Notes under the pieces: model-generated | Database searches by the model: none | The model's input: the letters and a program-made list of their open reading frames with translations, nothing else | What the model was told of the DNA's origin: nothing | Source of the DNA: Callipepla californica brunnescens | Lineage: Eukaryota > Chordata > Aves > Galliformes > Odontophoridae | Assembly (NCBI GenBank): GCA_023055505.1 | Contig: JALIRH010000001.1 | Coordinates: forward strand, 8,558,467-8,622,466 | Direction of reading: 5' to 3' | Length of the DNA: 64,000 nt | Program-made: the position numbers and the translations under genes | Shown here: positions 23,605 through 34,282 of the stretch, piece by piece | Layout: every line of letters begins with the position of its first letter | How positions within the stretch are numbered: the first letter of the stretch is position 1

Positions 23605-26442
23605 AAGAATTTGATCTTTACAAAATTCAGAGAAATGAGAAAAAAAAAAAAAGATCAATAATGAAGAGTACTCTCTGTGGTTCCAGGTGACCTAGAGAGG
23701 GGATAAGGTAAGAACTATCCAGGAAGTTCAGAAGAACTAATTGTAATTGAAACATTCAGGTTGCAATTACTATTAAGAACATTCCAGTACTAGCATATGT
23801 TAAGAGGAAATCGTAAATATTATCAAGGTACACTGTAAATACTTTAGTTGCAATTAAAAAATATATTTCAGTAGTAATTGTCCTGTTTAAGAAACAAAAT
23901 CATTCCTAAGTCTTATGAAACAGATAATCTGATCTGGTAAATGGAAGCAATGCCTGTTTAGGCTAACTCTAAAGGGGACATGTGGTGATATCATATCAGC
24001 AAACTGTGATAATGTTCAAGAGGTAAAAGTTATTTATAACAATATATTTGAATGGAAATCTTACCAGAGGTAGAAAAAGATTACAGAAAGTGCTGGTTAT
24101 ATCATGTACTTATTCTGAGCAACATACTTGCAGAAATTCAACAATAAAATTATTAAAATATTCTGTTTTTTCTGGATTTAGTATATCTTAGTACTTAAAT
24201 ATGCTCCCATAGAAATAGAAATTATAGGAAAAAATTTTTCAAGACACAATTATAAGTTGAAGACCTGGAAAATAAAAGTAAAGAAGTTGTCTATCTTCCT
24301 TACGTAAAACCTATTGATATGTGCTGCTATTCATAACACCCTCATGCACACTTTTAATCGATTAATTTGTATAGCAAAATGATAGACACTTCTCCCACAT
24401 GCACGTTTTTGTCAGTGACAGTGATTGTCTATGAATATCAAATAATATACAGCAGGATGTGATTATGAGTTGCCAGCTTTGATTTGTGGAACACAGCACA
24501 TTTGCATATCTGAATAATAACATGAGATTTAAATTAAGAAAATTAAAAAAAAAAAAAAAACAACTTGTTTAGCTATTCGCAGGGGTTATTCTAATAAATG
24601 AAATAGATGTTTCTGTGTTTCTGTATAATTGTTGGCATTTCCATTCGTCTTCTTTTCATATTTCAATTCATTTAGTTCAAAAGCATTAGATATCCATACC
24701 TAACAGATAATCCTACTAAAATGTGAATGACTGTAGGACAGCTTCTCTTCTTTTGTCACATGAAGAATGCTACATACAAGTATAGTTTAAGATAACCTGT
24801 CTTTTGACCTCAAAATACTAGAAAGACAAGTGCTTTCTGCTCCAGCAACTAAGAACTGCTTTTTTGTATATAATTGTTCACAGCACTGTAAAGTGCAGAT
24901 AGAGTGCAAACTGAAGACAAAAAATAGATAGGAAGAGGATATAAAGGGTGTAGAGTGACTTTGTAACACGGTATATGATCAGAATTTGGTTTTATGACTT
25001 TAAAACAAGAGCATGTACCATTTTTGTGCATGGACAACATTCAGCCCTAACAAAAACAAACAAACAAACAAACAAACAAACAAACAAAAACATATCAAGG
25101 TTTACTGAATATCAAGAGACATTTTGGTCACAATACTTGCATTATCTTTCCAGGTTACCATATTTTCCTTCTCTATGGAGTACTGTTATCTATCTTTTGT
25201 TGTGGTTATTCTGTTCTTTTTAGTTACGTATCTGCCATGAGTGGGCAGCTGTCAGTGCATGTGGTAGAGCACTTGGTTACATCAGGAATTCTTCTTGCTT
25301 CATGAGTGAGAGGAGTGAAGGAAAAACTCCCACTGGCACACATTCTTCAGCATCTTTAAATAGATTTAGCAATGCAAAAGAGTGGAAAATATGGATAGCT
25401 ACAATCTGGGGGCCTGCTTTTGACTTTCACACCCACGTACATCCACATCTACTCTCACAAAGCAAGAGTCACCCACCTGTGCTGCCACAACTGCTTCAGA
25501 GAGTCCTTCATCCAAAGACCAGAATGTAAAAGCAAGCACCAGGATACATTAAGATTACCCACTAGTTTTGTAGTAATATGACAAAGAAAAAAATCAATAA
25601 ATATTTTCCTTGAAGCTGACTCATGCTCACTGAAGACAGTATGAAGAAGGGAGTATCATGACTGCAAGGTAATTCTTAGACCAAGAATTCTGGCAAACGT
25701 GAACCTCTGTTGTGAGCTTCTGTAGATTATTTTCTTCTGTACTGATGGCCTAAATCCAGGCTCAGTTTTGAAAGAAATGGAGAAATTTTGCCTTCCAGCA
25801 AAATAATGGGGGGAACTGAACACAGAGAAGTCCTTTTCCTTATTCTCTTGGAACTATTCTTAAAAATAAACACAATCTCAGAGACAACTTTAACATCAAC
25901 ATTTGGCACCAAGTTTAATGGGTAATTACATATTTTCCCATATTTTCTATGACACAATTATTATATCTTCTGTCCACAACTACCACAGTGTTTATTGATA
26001 CTAAAGGAACTGTATCAGGAAAGAGTAGATGAGCTAACATTATAATTATGATGTCATTAGAAAGGGAGAGGGTAGTGGAAAAATGTCAGTAGTGATCTTC
26101 AGAGACTGCATTCATCTGCCATTATGATATATCGTAATTACAATCCTCATCAAAGTGACAGATCTTGTGAGATGCTGTTATGAATTGTTCTGGGAATTTA
26201 CCTCTTTTTTTTCTATTGCTTCATTCTTATTCTAAGTACCGAAAAGCTGTTTGCAGTGACCATTACAGCCATCAAATGTTGTTAGCTGTACTTATTATTT
26301 TTCTCTGAAAGCAATCTAAATGACAAGAAAAGTGAGGAAACCTTGATGTACTATGTTTTCTAAAGGATGGTATACTATAAACAGAAATATATGCTAAGCT
26401 ACAACAATGAGAATAAGCACATTGCCAACTCATTGATCACTG
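23605..26442. other. AT-rich non-coding DNA, no gene recognised
   Basis: Holds a 16-base A run at 24,545-24,560 and an (AAAC)n tract at 25,050-25,090. Small ORFs such as 24,975-25,223 and 25,302-25,529 (plus) and 25,727-25,957 (minus) are not recognisable proteins. Confidence 0.5.
25050..25090. repeat. (AAAC)n microsatellite
   Basis: About nine AAAC units, nearly uninterrupted. Confidence 0.95.
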
Positions 26443-26907
26443 GAGTGCATTAAAAAGAGTGTGGTCAACAGGTTGAGGGAGGTACTCTAAATAAAGTCCA
26501 GTGGAGGACCACAAAGGTAATTAGGGACCTGGAGCATCTTGATCATGAGGAAATGAACAGAGACATGGAACTGTACAGCCTGGGGAAACAAAGACTGGGA
26601 GGAGAAATACCTGAAGTGTGGGAGTTAAATGGGGGACAGGCTCTTTTAAGAGGTGTCCAGTGACAGGAAAAAGGGCGAGATGCACAAACTGGAACACAGG
26701 AGTTCCATATGAACATGACGAAGAATTGTGAGGGTGACAGTGCACTGGAATAAGCTGCCCAGAGAGGTTGTGGAGTCTCCTTCTCCAGAGACATTCAACT
26801 GTTTGGACTATTTCCTGTCCAAACTACTGTAGGGAACCTGCTTTAAAAGGGGGAATTGATCTAGTTGTCTAGAGATCCCTTCCAGCCCCTGCAATTCTGT
26901 AATTCCA
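26443..26907 (+). mobile_element. CR1 LINE 3' fragment, internally deleted
   Basis: The sequence follows the CR1 ORF2 C-terminus and 3' UTR. The 'GCATTAAAAAGAGTGTGGTC' block comes from the region before the RT thumb, then there is a skip to AAAGTCCAGTGGAGGACCAC (ORF2 'VQRRATKL' region). GACAGGCTCTTTTAAGAGGT, the CTGCCCAGAGAGGTTGTGGA block and the 3' end TCTAGTTGTCTAGAGATCCC, TTCCAGCCCC and ATTCTGTAATTC follow. The 3' end differs from that of the intact copy (ATTCTGT octamer and different spacing), so it belongs to another CR1 subfamily. It is 5'-truncated and decayed. Minus-strand ORFs at 26,521-26,794 are shadows. Confidence 0.9.
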
Positions 26908-29607
26908 CAAACATTGTATTAAAATGGCAACAGCTAATTTTTATTTACTAGTTCTACTAATAAATTAGATCAGGTAGGATTGGTCAGAGTAATTGTACTA
27001 AGTTCACCCACCTAAACTAAAAAATGCCTTGTCAAAGGCATTATTGGTGACACTAGAAGTCTAAATGCTTTCAAGTGGACACAAGTAAAGTTCACTGAAT
27101 AAACAAATTTGGTGAACTGCTAGAAATATGGAAATAATGGCTCATTCAGGATCTGCCTGAGTATTTAATTGTGAGTCTCTGAGACAGTACTCAGTAAGCT
27201 TGTTTGTAAGACAAAGCTTCACTTCTGCTCTAATCTAAGCTTGCTGCTCACTGTTGAAGATCTCTAAAATTGTTTTCCCATGTCCCCAACTCCTTAATAT
27301 CTTCTACTTCTGTTTTTCCATTAATAATAGATTTTTATATTGTATCTTCCAAGAGATTTTCAGCAGAGGAGAACACAAAAAATAAACTTCTGGTTACTGT
27401 TTTATATGCATTGTTTTTATAAGTTTTATAAGAGGCTTAGTGATTTTGCTTTGTTTATTCTACTGCAAGATGTTTTGATGGGTTTCACAATGCATGCCCA
27501 TATTTTTCTTTTTTTTTTTTTTCATATGAAGTTTTTCGTAACAAGCTCTCAAGATTGATGATTTTACCACTGTCAGTGACTCGTTGTGTAAAATCCTTGC
27601 AGAATTAATTTACAAAAGAATTACATTATTACTAATAAACAATTCTGATCTTGCAATACAAAATGTTCATCCATTTGTCCAACATATAAGGAAGTTAAGG
27701 AGTTTAAAGGGAAGATAGATGGTAATTGCCTTTATATAGTGCGTCTTACCACAGTATGAGTAGTACACTTTGAAAATACTTAATGGGACTCAATTAATCT
27801 AGTTTTAATAATCCAAAAGCTATATGTCTACTCTAAATTTAGCTCCTTCTGCATACTAAGGAAAAGAAGAGAAGATATCTGTTTTGAAAGACTATTTATC
27901 TTCTCTGTCTCTGGAAATATCTATTTATGGAATCTAACAGAAGACTAGATGTCTAATTTAGACTACGTACCTAATTTTAGAAGGCTACAAACTAAATGAG
28001 ACAAATGCACCCATAGATTATTTTATTAAAATGTGATCTTTATTAATTTAAATTGAATTAAATTTGGGATATTCCAATTTCTTTAGTTGTGAACTAGACT
28101 TTACTCAATTTGAAAATTCTGAATCTTTTCTTATACATAATTACACAATTAGTCACTCAAAATAGAGTCCATTTCTTTCATTTTCCAATAGTAACAATAG
28201 CAGTGGCACTAATTAAATGAATTTTGCAGACACAAAATGCTAGTAATGAGGACACACCAGTATTTAATTTCAAATAATTTTGTTGAGTTTAGAAAAACTT
28301 TGATGCAGTTTTTATCTTGATATGTATTTGTTTTCTCACAATGTTTCTTTCATATAAAGAATTCTGAGTGTTAAATGTTGTTATCATATTATTAAAACAA
28401 TATTAACGATTAAAAATAAAGTAAGTAAAATTACATCAGAAATTTGATTTAACATTTGAAACATCATGTATGTCAAAATTCTGACTCGTCATTTTGGTAT
28501 AGTTATTGATGGGAAATATATTGACTCTAATCAGGATAAAAATATCAAATCTGGGTGAGATTTATTTTTATTTGTTATATGACATCAAGCTAGGCATACT
28601 TCTCTGTTACTGATGTTTAATCTCTCCATATAATTTCTGATTTACTATAGATGTTTGATTTTTCTAAATAGATTAAGAAGATCCATAGTTGAAATATTAT
28701 GCATTATATTGAGATATACATAATATATAATGATATAACCATCTGTGTGTCCAAATCCAGTGCATTTAGGCTCCCCAAACCTTTCCCTAGTGAATTTTCT
28801 TAGGGAAGTTCTAAGTAATTCTCAGCAAAGCAAGAAAAACATAGCGAATATTGCAACATTTGGACTAACAGTACTTAATATGCATCATTAATTTTTTCAT
28901 GTATTGAGTTAGCTTGGCCCTACTTTTAACAAAATTGTCCTGTAAATCAACAGTGGTGTTCAATAAAGCTCATTGCTTCAAATGAAATTTTTGTTTAGGG
29001 TCCTACCAGAGTACAAATTAAAATTTTAATCCTCTTTTATTACTTTATTCAAGGAGATCTGTTGCATTAAGGCATGGAACAGTCATTATGTCTGATGTAT
29101 AATTCAAACTTAATTTGAATGTAGTTAACAGCAGGATTGAATACATCCATGAGATAGGTCTCACTTAAATATGGCACTGAGGTTTACGTCAAAGGTCCTT
29201 TACATATTTAACAGATTTATTAATACAGCTGCTGCAGGAAAGCCTTATGAAGGGTTACTAGAGGACATGACAAAGTTAAAATCAATTCCCAAACCAACCT
29301 AACTGGAGTTTCAGATGGGCACTTTCCCTCACCTGGTAGTATGTGTCTCAGAAGGAATTTTGCTGCATGTTTCCAATGCGGTTTTTATATATACTGCACA
29401 TAGATTGTTTGCAGTAAGTGCAAACAATCCAGGATCCATCCATGCTCATGGAACAAGCTGGAAGGCATAGATTTGAGAAGACTTCTGCCTTTATGAAGAA
29501 TTCAACTTCTGCACATCTGTGGTGTGATGAAATGCTATTTTGTTGTCTAGAAAATAATAGTAGTGCCTAAATATTAATTATGCTGAGATTTGTATTAATT
29601 GTTTTTA
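26908..29607. other. AT-rich non-coding DNA, no gene recognised
   Basis: No repeat family or exon is recognised. A T-rich run occurs near 27,508-27,524 and AT-rich, partly self-complementary sequence near 28,695-28,740. The 27,340-27,558 ORF is rich in Phe/Leu from T-rich DNA and is not credible. Confidence 0.5.
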
Positions 29608-29645
29608 TAGAATCATAGAATCATTGGACTTTGTTGGTTCCAGTT
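29608..29645 (-). mobile_element. CR1 3' tail remnant
   Basis: TAGAATCATAGAATCATTGG is the reverse complement of a CR1 tail (two ATTCTATG-type octamers), followed by a few bases resembling the CR1 3' UTR end. It is only about 40 bp, so the assignment rests mainly on the octamers. It lies 180 bp upstream of the intact CR1 and in the opposite orientation. Confidence 0.55.
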
Positions 29646-29888
29646 CAGGATGCATAGGTAGGATTATAGAATCAGTGAAAGGGTTTATTGATCTGCAAGA
29701 GAGGTAGCTGAAAGCCCCTTTGATTATTCTGATGAAATATTTATATGCTGAACTTTACTCCACTTGCTCTAGGTATTTATATTTTTTATATATATTTTTA
29801 TATATATTTTATAGAGGGTTTTTTTCGGGAGGTTTCTGTCACAGGGGAACCGAGGGAGAGCGGGCAGTCCCTTCAGCTCTCGGCAGCT

Positions 29889-29900
29889 CTCTCGCGAGAG
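29889..29900 (+). promoter_or_regulatory. TCTCGCGAGA palindromic core-promoter motif
   Basis: CTCTCGCGAGAG is a perfect 12-bp palindrome containing TCTCGCGAGA. That motif is known from CpG-island promoters in vertebrates, where it supports transcription and has been linked to ZBTB33/Kaiso binding. Its use by this element is inferred from position only. Confidence 0.6.
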
Positions 29901-29902
29901 GC

Positions 29903-29908
29903 TGACGT
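29903..29908 (+). promoter_or_regulatory. CRE-like TGACGT site
   Basis: TGACGTGG matches the core of the ATF/CREB response element. It lies 3 bp after the TCTCGCGAGA palindrome. Six bases is weak on its own; the clustering with two other motifs is what makes it worth listing. Confidence 0.4.
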
Positions 29909-29917
29909 GGCGTAGGC

Positions 29918-29931
29918 GTTGCCCGGGAAAC
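29918..29931 (+). promoter_or_regulatory. RFX X-box-like site
   Basis: GTTGCCCGGGAAAC consists of two inverted half-sites (GTTGCC and GGAAAC) with a 2-bp spacer, close to the RFX-factor consensus GTTRCCNNGGYAAC. Members of the RFX family act in ciliated cells and in the testis, so a germ-line role would make sense for a retrotransposon. That role is inference. Confidence 0.55.
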
Positions 29932-30237
29932 GGCACCCCCGCCCACACCTTCAGCTCTGAAAAGGCCTCAGGGAGGCACAAGGAGGAGCTAACTACCTGT
30001 GAGTATCACCCCTCTCTATTATACTGAAGCTAGGTGCTAAGTGTGGGAGTGTGGGAGCTTGTGTAGCTGGGTGTAGGAGTTCTATTCCTCCTCTCTTGTG
30101 AATTCATCCTATTTACTACTGGCATCTGTGCTCTCACAGTTGTGTTCTACTTTTTGCTTATTTCATTTTTATTTATCTTATTATCATCATACATATATTT
30201 ATTTATTCTTTTTATTTATTATTCTTATTTCTGTACC

Positions 30238-31323
30238 ATGGTCTCTACCAGACAGAGGGCTTGCCGTAAAAAGACGGTGGCGACCCAGACGGAAGGTCTG
30301 CCTAGAAATGTGGCTACACAGGTCTCTGGTTGCAGTGAGTGCCAGAGCCTGCTGCTGCTGGAGGAGGATGGCAAGCAGATCTCCTGCATGCGGTGTGAAC
30401 AGGTTGAAGATCTGCTTAGCATGGTGATAGAACTGAAAGAGGAAGTTGAGAGACTGAGGGCCATCAGGGACTGTGAGAGGGAGATTGACTGGTGGAGTAG
30501 CTCCCTAAAGTGCCAGAGAGAAAGGCACCCAGGAGATCCCCCGAATTTGGTGGTGGACTCCCTGACCTGCCCCCGTCAGGTTGAGGGGGGGTATCTGAGG
30601 GATGGGGAGGGCTGGCAGAGAGTCCCAGCTCGGTACTGTAGGCGATCTCCCCCTCTGCCTACATCGTCTCCTCAAGTCCCTCTAAACAATAGGTTTGCGG
30701 TGTTGGATGTTGAAGGAGAAATAAGGGGAGAGGAGCGGGAAGATTCTCCCAAGAAGTCACCAATGGCAAGGCAGTCGACTCCATGCATTGAGACTGCAGC
30801 TGCCAAGAAGGAAAGAAAGGTGATCGTGGTGGGTGGCTCCCTTCTCAGGGGTACTGAGGGCCCCATTTGCAGACCAGACCCGTGCCGTAGGGAAGTGTGC
30901 TGTCTCCCTGGGGCCCGGGTTAGAGACATAACTAGAAGACTCCCAGATCTGATTCACCCCAATGACTACTATCCGTTGCTCATAGTTCAAGCAGATAGCA
31001 GTGAAATAACTCACAGAAGCCTAAGAACTATGAAAAGAGATTTCAGGGGTCTAGGACGATTAGTTCAAGGTGTGGGAGCACAAGTGGTATTTGCTTCCAT
31101 ACCTTCTGGGGCAGCGAAGGACACGGAATGGGCTAGGAAAACACAAGTGATGAATAATTGGCTGAGAGGCTGGTGTAGAGACAGACACTTTGGGTTTTTT
31201 GACCACGGGGCAGTTTACTCAGCTCCTGGCCTGTCATCCACTGATGGAATACACCTGTCCCAAAGGGGGAAACGAATTCTAGCCCAGGAGCTAGCTGGAC
31301 TAATTGAGAAAGCTTTAAACTAG
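30238..31323 (+). CDS. CR1 ORF1 protein (RNA-binding/chaperone type, esterase domain)
   Basis: From the ATG at 30,238 the protein is 361 residues. Two CxxC pairs (C32/C35 and C50/C53) suggest a zinc-binding fold, as in other CR1 ORF1 proteins. A charged heptad-like segment at about 56-82 ([17 protein letters not shown]) should form a coiled coil. A Pro/Ser-rich linker at about 95-190 follows, then an SGNH/GDSL-esterase-like domain at about 193-361. The expected nucleophile is S201 ([12 protein letters not shown]), and the Asp/His pair is D336/H339 ([12 protein letters not shown]). The usual GxND block is replaced by QADSSE (251-256), so catalysis is doubtful. The protein is expected to coat the CR1 RNA in a ribonucleoprotein with ORF2p. 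An ATG 96 nt upstream is in frame but encodes a hydrophobic, T-rich-derived tail, so I prefer the Kozak-matched start. Confidence 0.92.
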   Translation: MVSTRQRACRKKTVATQTEGLPRNVATQVSGCSECQSLLLLEEDGKQISCMRCEQVEDLLSMVIELKEEVERLRAIRDCEREIDWWSSSLKCQRERHPGDPPNLVVDSLTCPRQVEGGYLRDGEGWQRVPARYCRRSPPLPTSSPQVPLNNRFAVLDVEGEIRGEEREDSPKKSPMARQSTPCIETAAAKKERKVIVVGGSLLRGTEGPICRPDPCRREVCCLPGARVRDITRRLPDLIHPNDYYPLLIVQADSSEITHRSLRTMKRDFRGLGRLVQGVGAQVVFASIPSGAAKDTEWARKTQVMNNWLRGWCRDRHFGFFDHGAVYSAPGLSSTDGIHLSQRGKRILAQELAGLIEKALN

Positions 31324-31328
31324 CTGTG

Positions 31329-34181
31329 ATGGGGGTAGGGGATATAACAGGGCTTCCCAGTGAAGAGCCCAGGGGGGCTGTGCTGGAACAAAGGGTGAGG
31401 CAAGTGTCTCAGCTGAAGTGCATATACACCAACGCACGCAGCATGGGCAATAAACAAGAAGAGCTTGAAACCATTGTAAGACAGGCAAACTATGACCTTG
31501 TTGCTATTACGGAAACATGGTGGGACCCCTCCCATGACTGGAGTACTGGGATGGATGGCTACAAGCTCTTCAGAAGGGATAGGCGGGGAAAAAAGGGTGG
31601 TGGCATAGCTCTCTATATCAAAGAGTGTCTTGATGTTGAAGAGCTTGAGGTTGGAAACGACCAAGTGGAGTGTCTGTGGGTAAGGATCAGGGGGATGGTC
31701 TGTAGGAGTGACATCGTGGTGGGGCTCTGTTATAGACCGCCTAGCCAAGATGAGGAGATAGATGAGGTGTTCTACAAGCAACTAGTAGATGTTGCACGAT
31801 GGCCAGCACTAGTTCTCATGGGGGACTTCAACTTCCCTGATATATGCTGGAAATATAATACCGCGCAGAGGAAGCAGTCCATGAGATTTCTGGAGTGTGT
31901 GGAAGATTGCTTCCTGACACAGCTGGTGCAGGAACCTACCAGGGGAAGTGCCCTGCTAGACCTGCTCTTCACTAACAGAGATGGACTAGTAGGAGATGTG
32001 AAGGTTGGGGATCGTCTTGGACAGAGTGACCATGAAATGGTAGAGTTTGCTATTCTTGCTGACATCAAGAGGGTGACTAGCAAAACTGCTGCCTTGGACT
32101 TCCGGAGGGCAGACTTTGACCTGTTCAGGACGCTTGTTGCAAGGGTCCCTTGGGACTCGCTCCTGTGGGGTAAAGGGGTCCAGGAAGCCTGGGCCCTCCT
32201 CAAGACGGAAATCTTAAAGGCACAGGAGCAGGCTGTCCCTGAGTACCGTAAGTCAAGCCGGAGGGGAAAAAGACCAGTGTGGATGAACCGAGATCTTTTG
32301 TTGAGACTCCGGGAGAAAAAGAGAGTATATGTCCTCTGGAAGATGGGACAGGCTACTTGGGGAGACTACAGGGAACTTGCCAAGATTTGCAGGCAGGAAG
32401 TTAGAAATGCAAAAGCCCAGCTTGAACTTAGACTGGCTACTGCAGTAAAGGAGAACAAAAAATCCTTTTATAAATATATTAACAGTAAAAGAAGAACTAA
32501 GGAGAATTTCCCTCCTTTACTTGATGCGGCAGGGAATGTAACCACAGAGGATAAGGAAAAGGCTGAGGTTCTCAATGCCTTCTTCACGTCTGTCTTTAAC
32601 AGACAGACCAGTTATCCTCAGGATACTCCTCGCCCTGACCTGGAAGTCTGGGACGAAGCGCATCATACACCCCCTGTGATCCCAGCAGAGACAGTCAGAG
32701 ACCTGCTCCTCCATCTGAACTGCCACAAGTCCATGGGGCCAGATGGGATCCACCCAAGGGTGCTGAGGGAGCTGGCAGAGGTGATTGCCAAGCCGCTTTC
32801 TGCCATCTATCAGCATTCCTGGTCATCTGGAGAGGTCCCGCAAGATTGGAGGCTTGCCGATGTGACTCCCATCTACAAGAAAGGCCGTAAGGAAGATCCG
32901 GGGAACTACAGGCCTGTCAGCCTGACCTCGGTATCAGGGAAAGTTATGGAGCAATTGATCTTGAGGGAGATCACACGGCACGTGCATGGCAATCAGGGGA
33001 TCAGACCCAGCCAGCACGGGTTCACAAAGGGCAGGTCGTGCTTGTCCAACCTCATCTCCTTCTACGACTGGGTGACCAGACTGGTAGATGAGGGAAAGGC
33101 TGTTGATGTAGTCTACCTGGACTTCAGCAAAGCCTTTGACACGGTCTCCCACAGTATTCTCCTGCAGAAGCTGGCAGCCCATGGTGTGGACAGGTTCACT
33201 CTTCTCTGGGTTGAGAATTGGCTAGAGGGCCGTGCCCAGCGGGTAGTGGTTAATGGAGTCAAGTCCAGCTGGCGTCCTGTCACGAGTGGTGTCCCCCAAG
33301 GGTCGGTATTGGGGCCCGTCTTGTTTAATATCTTTATTGATGACCTGGATGAGGGGATTGAGTGTACCCTCAGTAAGTTTGCGGATGACACCAAGTTGGG
33401 AGGATGTGTTGATCTGCCTGAGGGTAGGGAGGCCCTTCAGCGGGATCTGGATAGGCTGGACAGTTGGGCTGAGGTCAATGGGATGAGGTTCAATAAGGCC
33501 AAGTGCCGGGTCCTGCACTTTGGCCACAATAACCCCATGCAATGCTATAGGCTTGGGGCAGAATGGCTTGAGGAGTGTATAGAGGAAAAGGACCTGGGGG
33601 TGTTGGTTGATGCTCGGCTCAGCATGAGCCGGCAGTGTGCCCAGGTGGCCAAGAAGGCCAATGGCATCCTGGCCTGTATTAGGAATAGTGTGGCCAGCAG
33701 GAGCAGGGAGGTGATCATCCCCCTGTACTCAGCTCTGGTGCGGCCGCACCTCGAGTACTGTGTTCAGTTTTGGGCCCCTCACTACAAGAGAGACATCGAG
33801 GCCCTGGAGCGTGTTCAGAGAAGGGCAACAAAACTGGTGAGGGGTCTGGAGCACAGGTCTTACGAGGAGCGGCTGAAGGAGCTGGGATTGTTTAGTTTGG
33901 GGAAAAGGAGGCTCAGAGGAGACCTCATTGCACTCTACCACTTCCTGAAGGGAGGCTGTGGTAAGGAGGGGGTCGGCCTCTTCTCCCAGGTAACTAATGA
34001 CAGGACGAGAGGGAATGGCCACAAGTTGTGCCGGGGAAGATTTAGATTAGACTTGAGGAAAAATTTTTTCTCTGAGAGAGTGGTCCGGCACTGGAATGGC
34101 CTGCCTAGGGAGGTGGTTGAGGCACCGTCCCTAGCGCTGTTCAAGAAGCGTTTAGATGAGGTGCTGAGGGATTTGATTTAG
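31329..34181 (+). CDS. CR1 ORF2 protein: AP endonuclease and reverse transcriptase
   Basis: From the ATG at 31,329 the protein is 950 residues. Endonuclease domain (about 29-245): N35 (NARSMG), E62 (TETWW), D166/N168 (GDFNFPD) and S233-D234-H235, the catalytic set of APE-type LINE endonucleases. Reverse transcriptase (about 455-760): [10 protein letters not shown] (470-479), GNYRPVSL (525-532), D598 in [19 protein letters not shown] (654-663) and the catalytic FADD with D686/D687. The thumb and the conserved CR1 C-terminal region ([11 protein letters not shown], then [16 protein letters not shown]) complete it. CR1 proteins usually lack RNase H, and none is seen here. It nicks chromosomal DNA and copies the element RNA by target-primed reverse transcription. 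It begins 5 nt after the ORF1 stop in another frame. A GTG at 31,326 precedes the ATG but is an unlikely start. Antisense ORFs across it are shadows. Confidence 0.96.
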   Translation: MGVGDITGLPSEEPRGAVLEQRVRQVSQLKCIYTNARSMGNKQEELETIVRQANYDLVAITETWWDPSHDWSTGMDGYKLFRRDRRGKKGGGIALYIKECLDVEELEVGNDQVECLWVRIRGMVCRSDIVVGLCYRPPSQDEEIDEVFYKQLVDVARWPALVLMGDFNFPDICWKYNTAQRKQSMRFLECVEDCFLTQLVQEPTRGSALLDLLFTNRDGLVGDVKVGDRLGQSDHEMVEFAILADIKRVTSKTAALDFRRADFDLFRTLVARVPWDSLLWGKGVQEAWALLKTEILKAQEQAVPEYRKSSRRGKRPVWMNRDLLLRLREKKRVYVLWKMGQATWGDYRELAKICRQEVRNAKAQLELRLATAVKENKKSFYKYINSKRRTKENFPPLLDAAGNVTTEDKEKAEVLNAFFTSVFNRQTSYPQDTPRPDLEVWDEAHHTPPVIPAETVRDLLLHLNCHKSMGPDGIHPRVLRELAEVIAKPLSAIYQHSWSSGEVPQDWRLADVTPIYKKGRKEDPGNYRPVSLTSVSGKVMEQLILREITRHVHGNQGIRPSQHGFTKGRSCLSNLISFYDWVTRLVDEGKAVDVVYLDFSKAFDTVSHSILLQKLAAHGVDRFTLLWVENWLEGRAQRVVVNGVKSSWRPVTSGVPQGSVLGPVLFNIFIDDLDEGIECTLSKFADDTKLGGCVDLPEGREALQRDLDRLDSWAEVNGMRFNKAKCRVLHFGHNNPMQCYRLGAEWLEECIEEKDLGVLVDARLSMSRQCAQVAKKANGILACIRNSVASRSREVIIPLYSALVRPHLEYCVQFWAPHYKRDIEALERVQRRATKLVRGLEHRSYEERLKELGLFSLGKRRLRGDLIALYHFLKGGCGKEGVGLFSQVTNDRTRGNGHKLCRGRFRLDLRKNFFSERVVRHWNGLPREVVEAPSLALFKKRLDEVLRDLI

Positions 34182-34282
34182 TAGCTTGGTGGGTAGGGAT
34201 GGTGGTGTGAGGAAGGTTGGACTAGATGATCTTGTAGGTCCTTTCCAACCTAATGTATCTATGAATCTATGAATCTATGAAT
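34182..34282 (+). promoter_or_regulatory. CR1 3' UTR: conserved hairpin and octamer tail
   Basis: After the ORF2 stop, GGTTGG (34,215-34,220) can pair with CCAACC (34,245-34,250), enclosing GGAC...GTCC (34,219-34,222 with 34,238-34,241; alternative or stacked stems). The segment is ended by three copies of ATCTATGA (34,257-34,280). In CR1 elements this 3' structure and the terminal octamers are what reverse transcriptase recognises, in place of a poly(A) tail. The same end (GGACTAGATGATC, TCCTTTCCAACC) is seen in the decayed copies at 8.8 and 40.3 kb, which ties those to a related subfamily. Confidence 0.8.

Larger units (their letters stand above)
29822..30237 (+). promoter_or_regulatory. 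CR1 5' UTR with CpG-rich internal promoter region
   Basis: The first 180 bp are CpG-rich, in strong contrast to the AT-rich flank. It contains the palindrome CTCTCGCGAGAG (29,889-29,900), a CRE-like TGACGT (29,903-29,908) and an X-box-like GTTGCCCGGGAAAC (29,918-29,931). LINEs depend on a promoter inside their own 5' UTR, so this is the expected place for it. From about 30,010 the UTR becomes T-rich and has little structure. The start codon at 30,238 has a good Kozak context (ACCATGG). An in-frame upstream ATG at 30,142 would add 32 hydrophobic residues encoded by the T-rich UTR and is less likely to be used. Confidence 0.75.
29822..34282 (+). mobile_element. Full-length CR1 non-LTR retrotransposon with two intact ORFs
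   Basis: This is a CR1-clade LINE of about 4.46 kb, the size expected for a complete element. The order is a CpG-rich 5' UTR, ORF1 (30,238-31,323), ORF2 (31,329-34,181), a roughly 100-bp 3' UTR with the conserved CR1 hairpin, and an octamer tail of three ATCTATGA units (34,257-34,280). Neither ORF contains a stop or frameshift, and all key endonuclease and reverse transcriptase motifs are visible. G+C content rises sharply at 29,822 and falls at 34,282. The left junction is in an AT-rich stretch (29,775-29,815), and no clear target-site duplication is seen, as is usual for CR1. Every other CR1 in the window is truncated and broken. The first base of the element is uncertain by about 10 bp. 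Confidence 0.95.

Noticed and set aside
30142..30237. N-terminal extension of CR1 ORF1 (32 hydrophobic residues)
   Set aside because: Encoded by the T-rich UTR. The ATG at 30,238 has a far better context and begins the conserved part.
31320..34144. Many antisense ORFs across the CR1
   Set aside because: They are shadows of ORF2, which is fully explained by its plus-strand reading.
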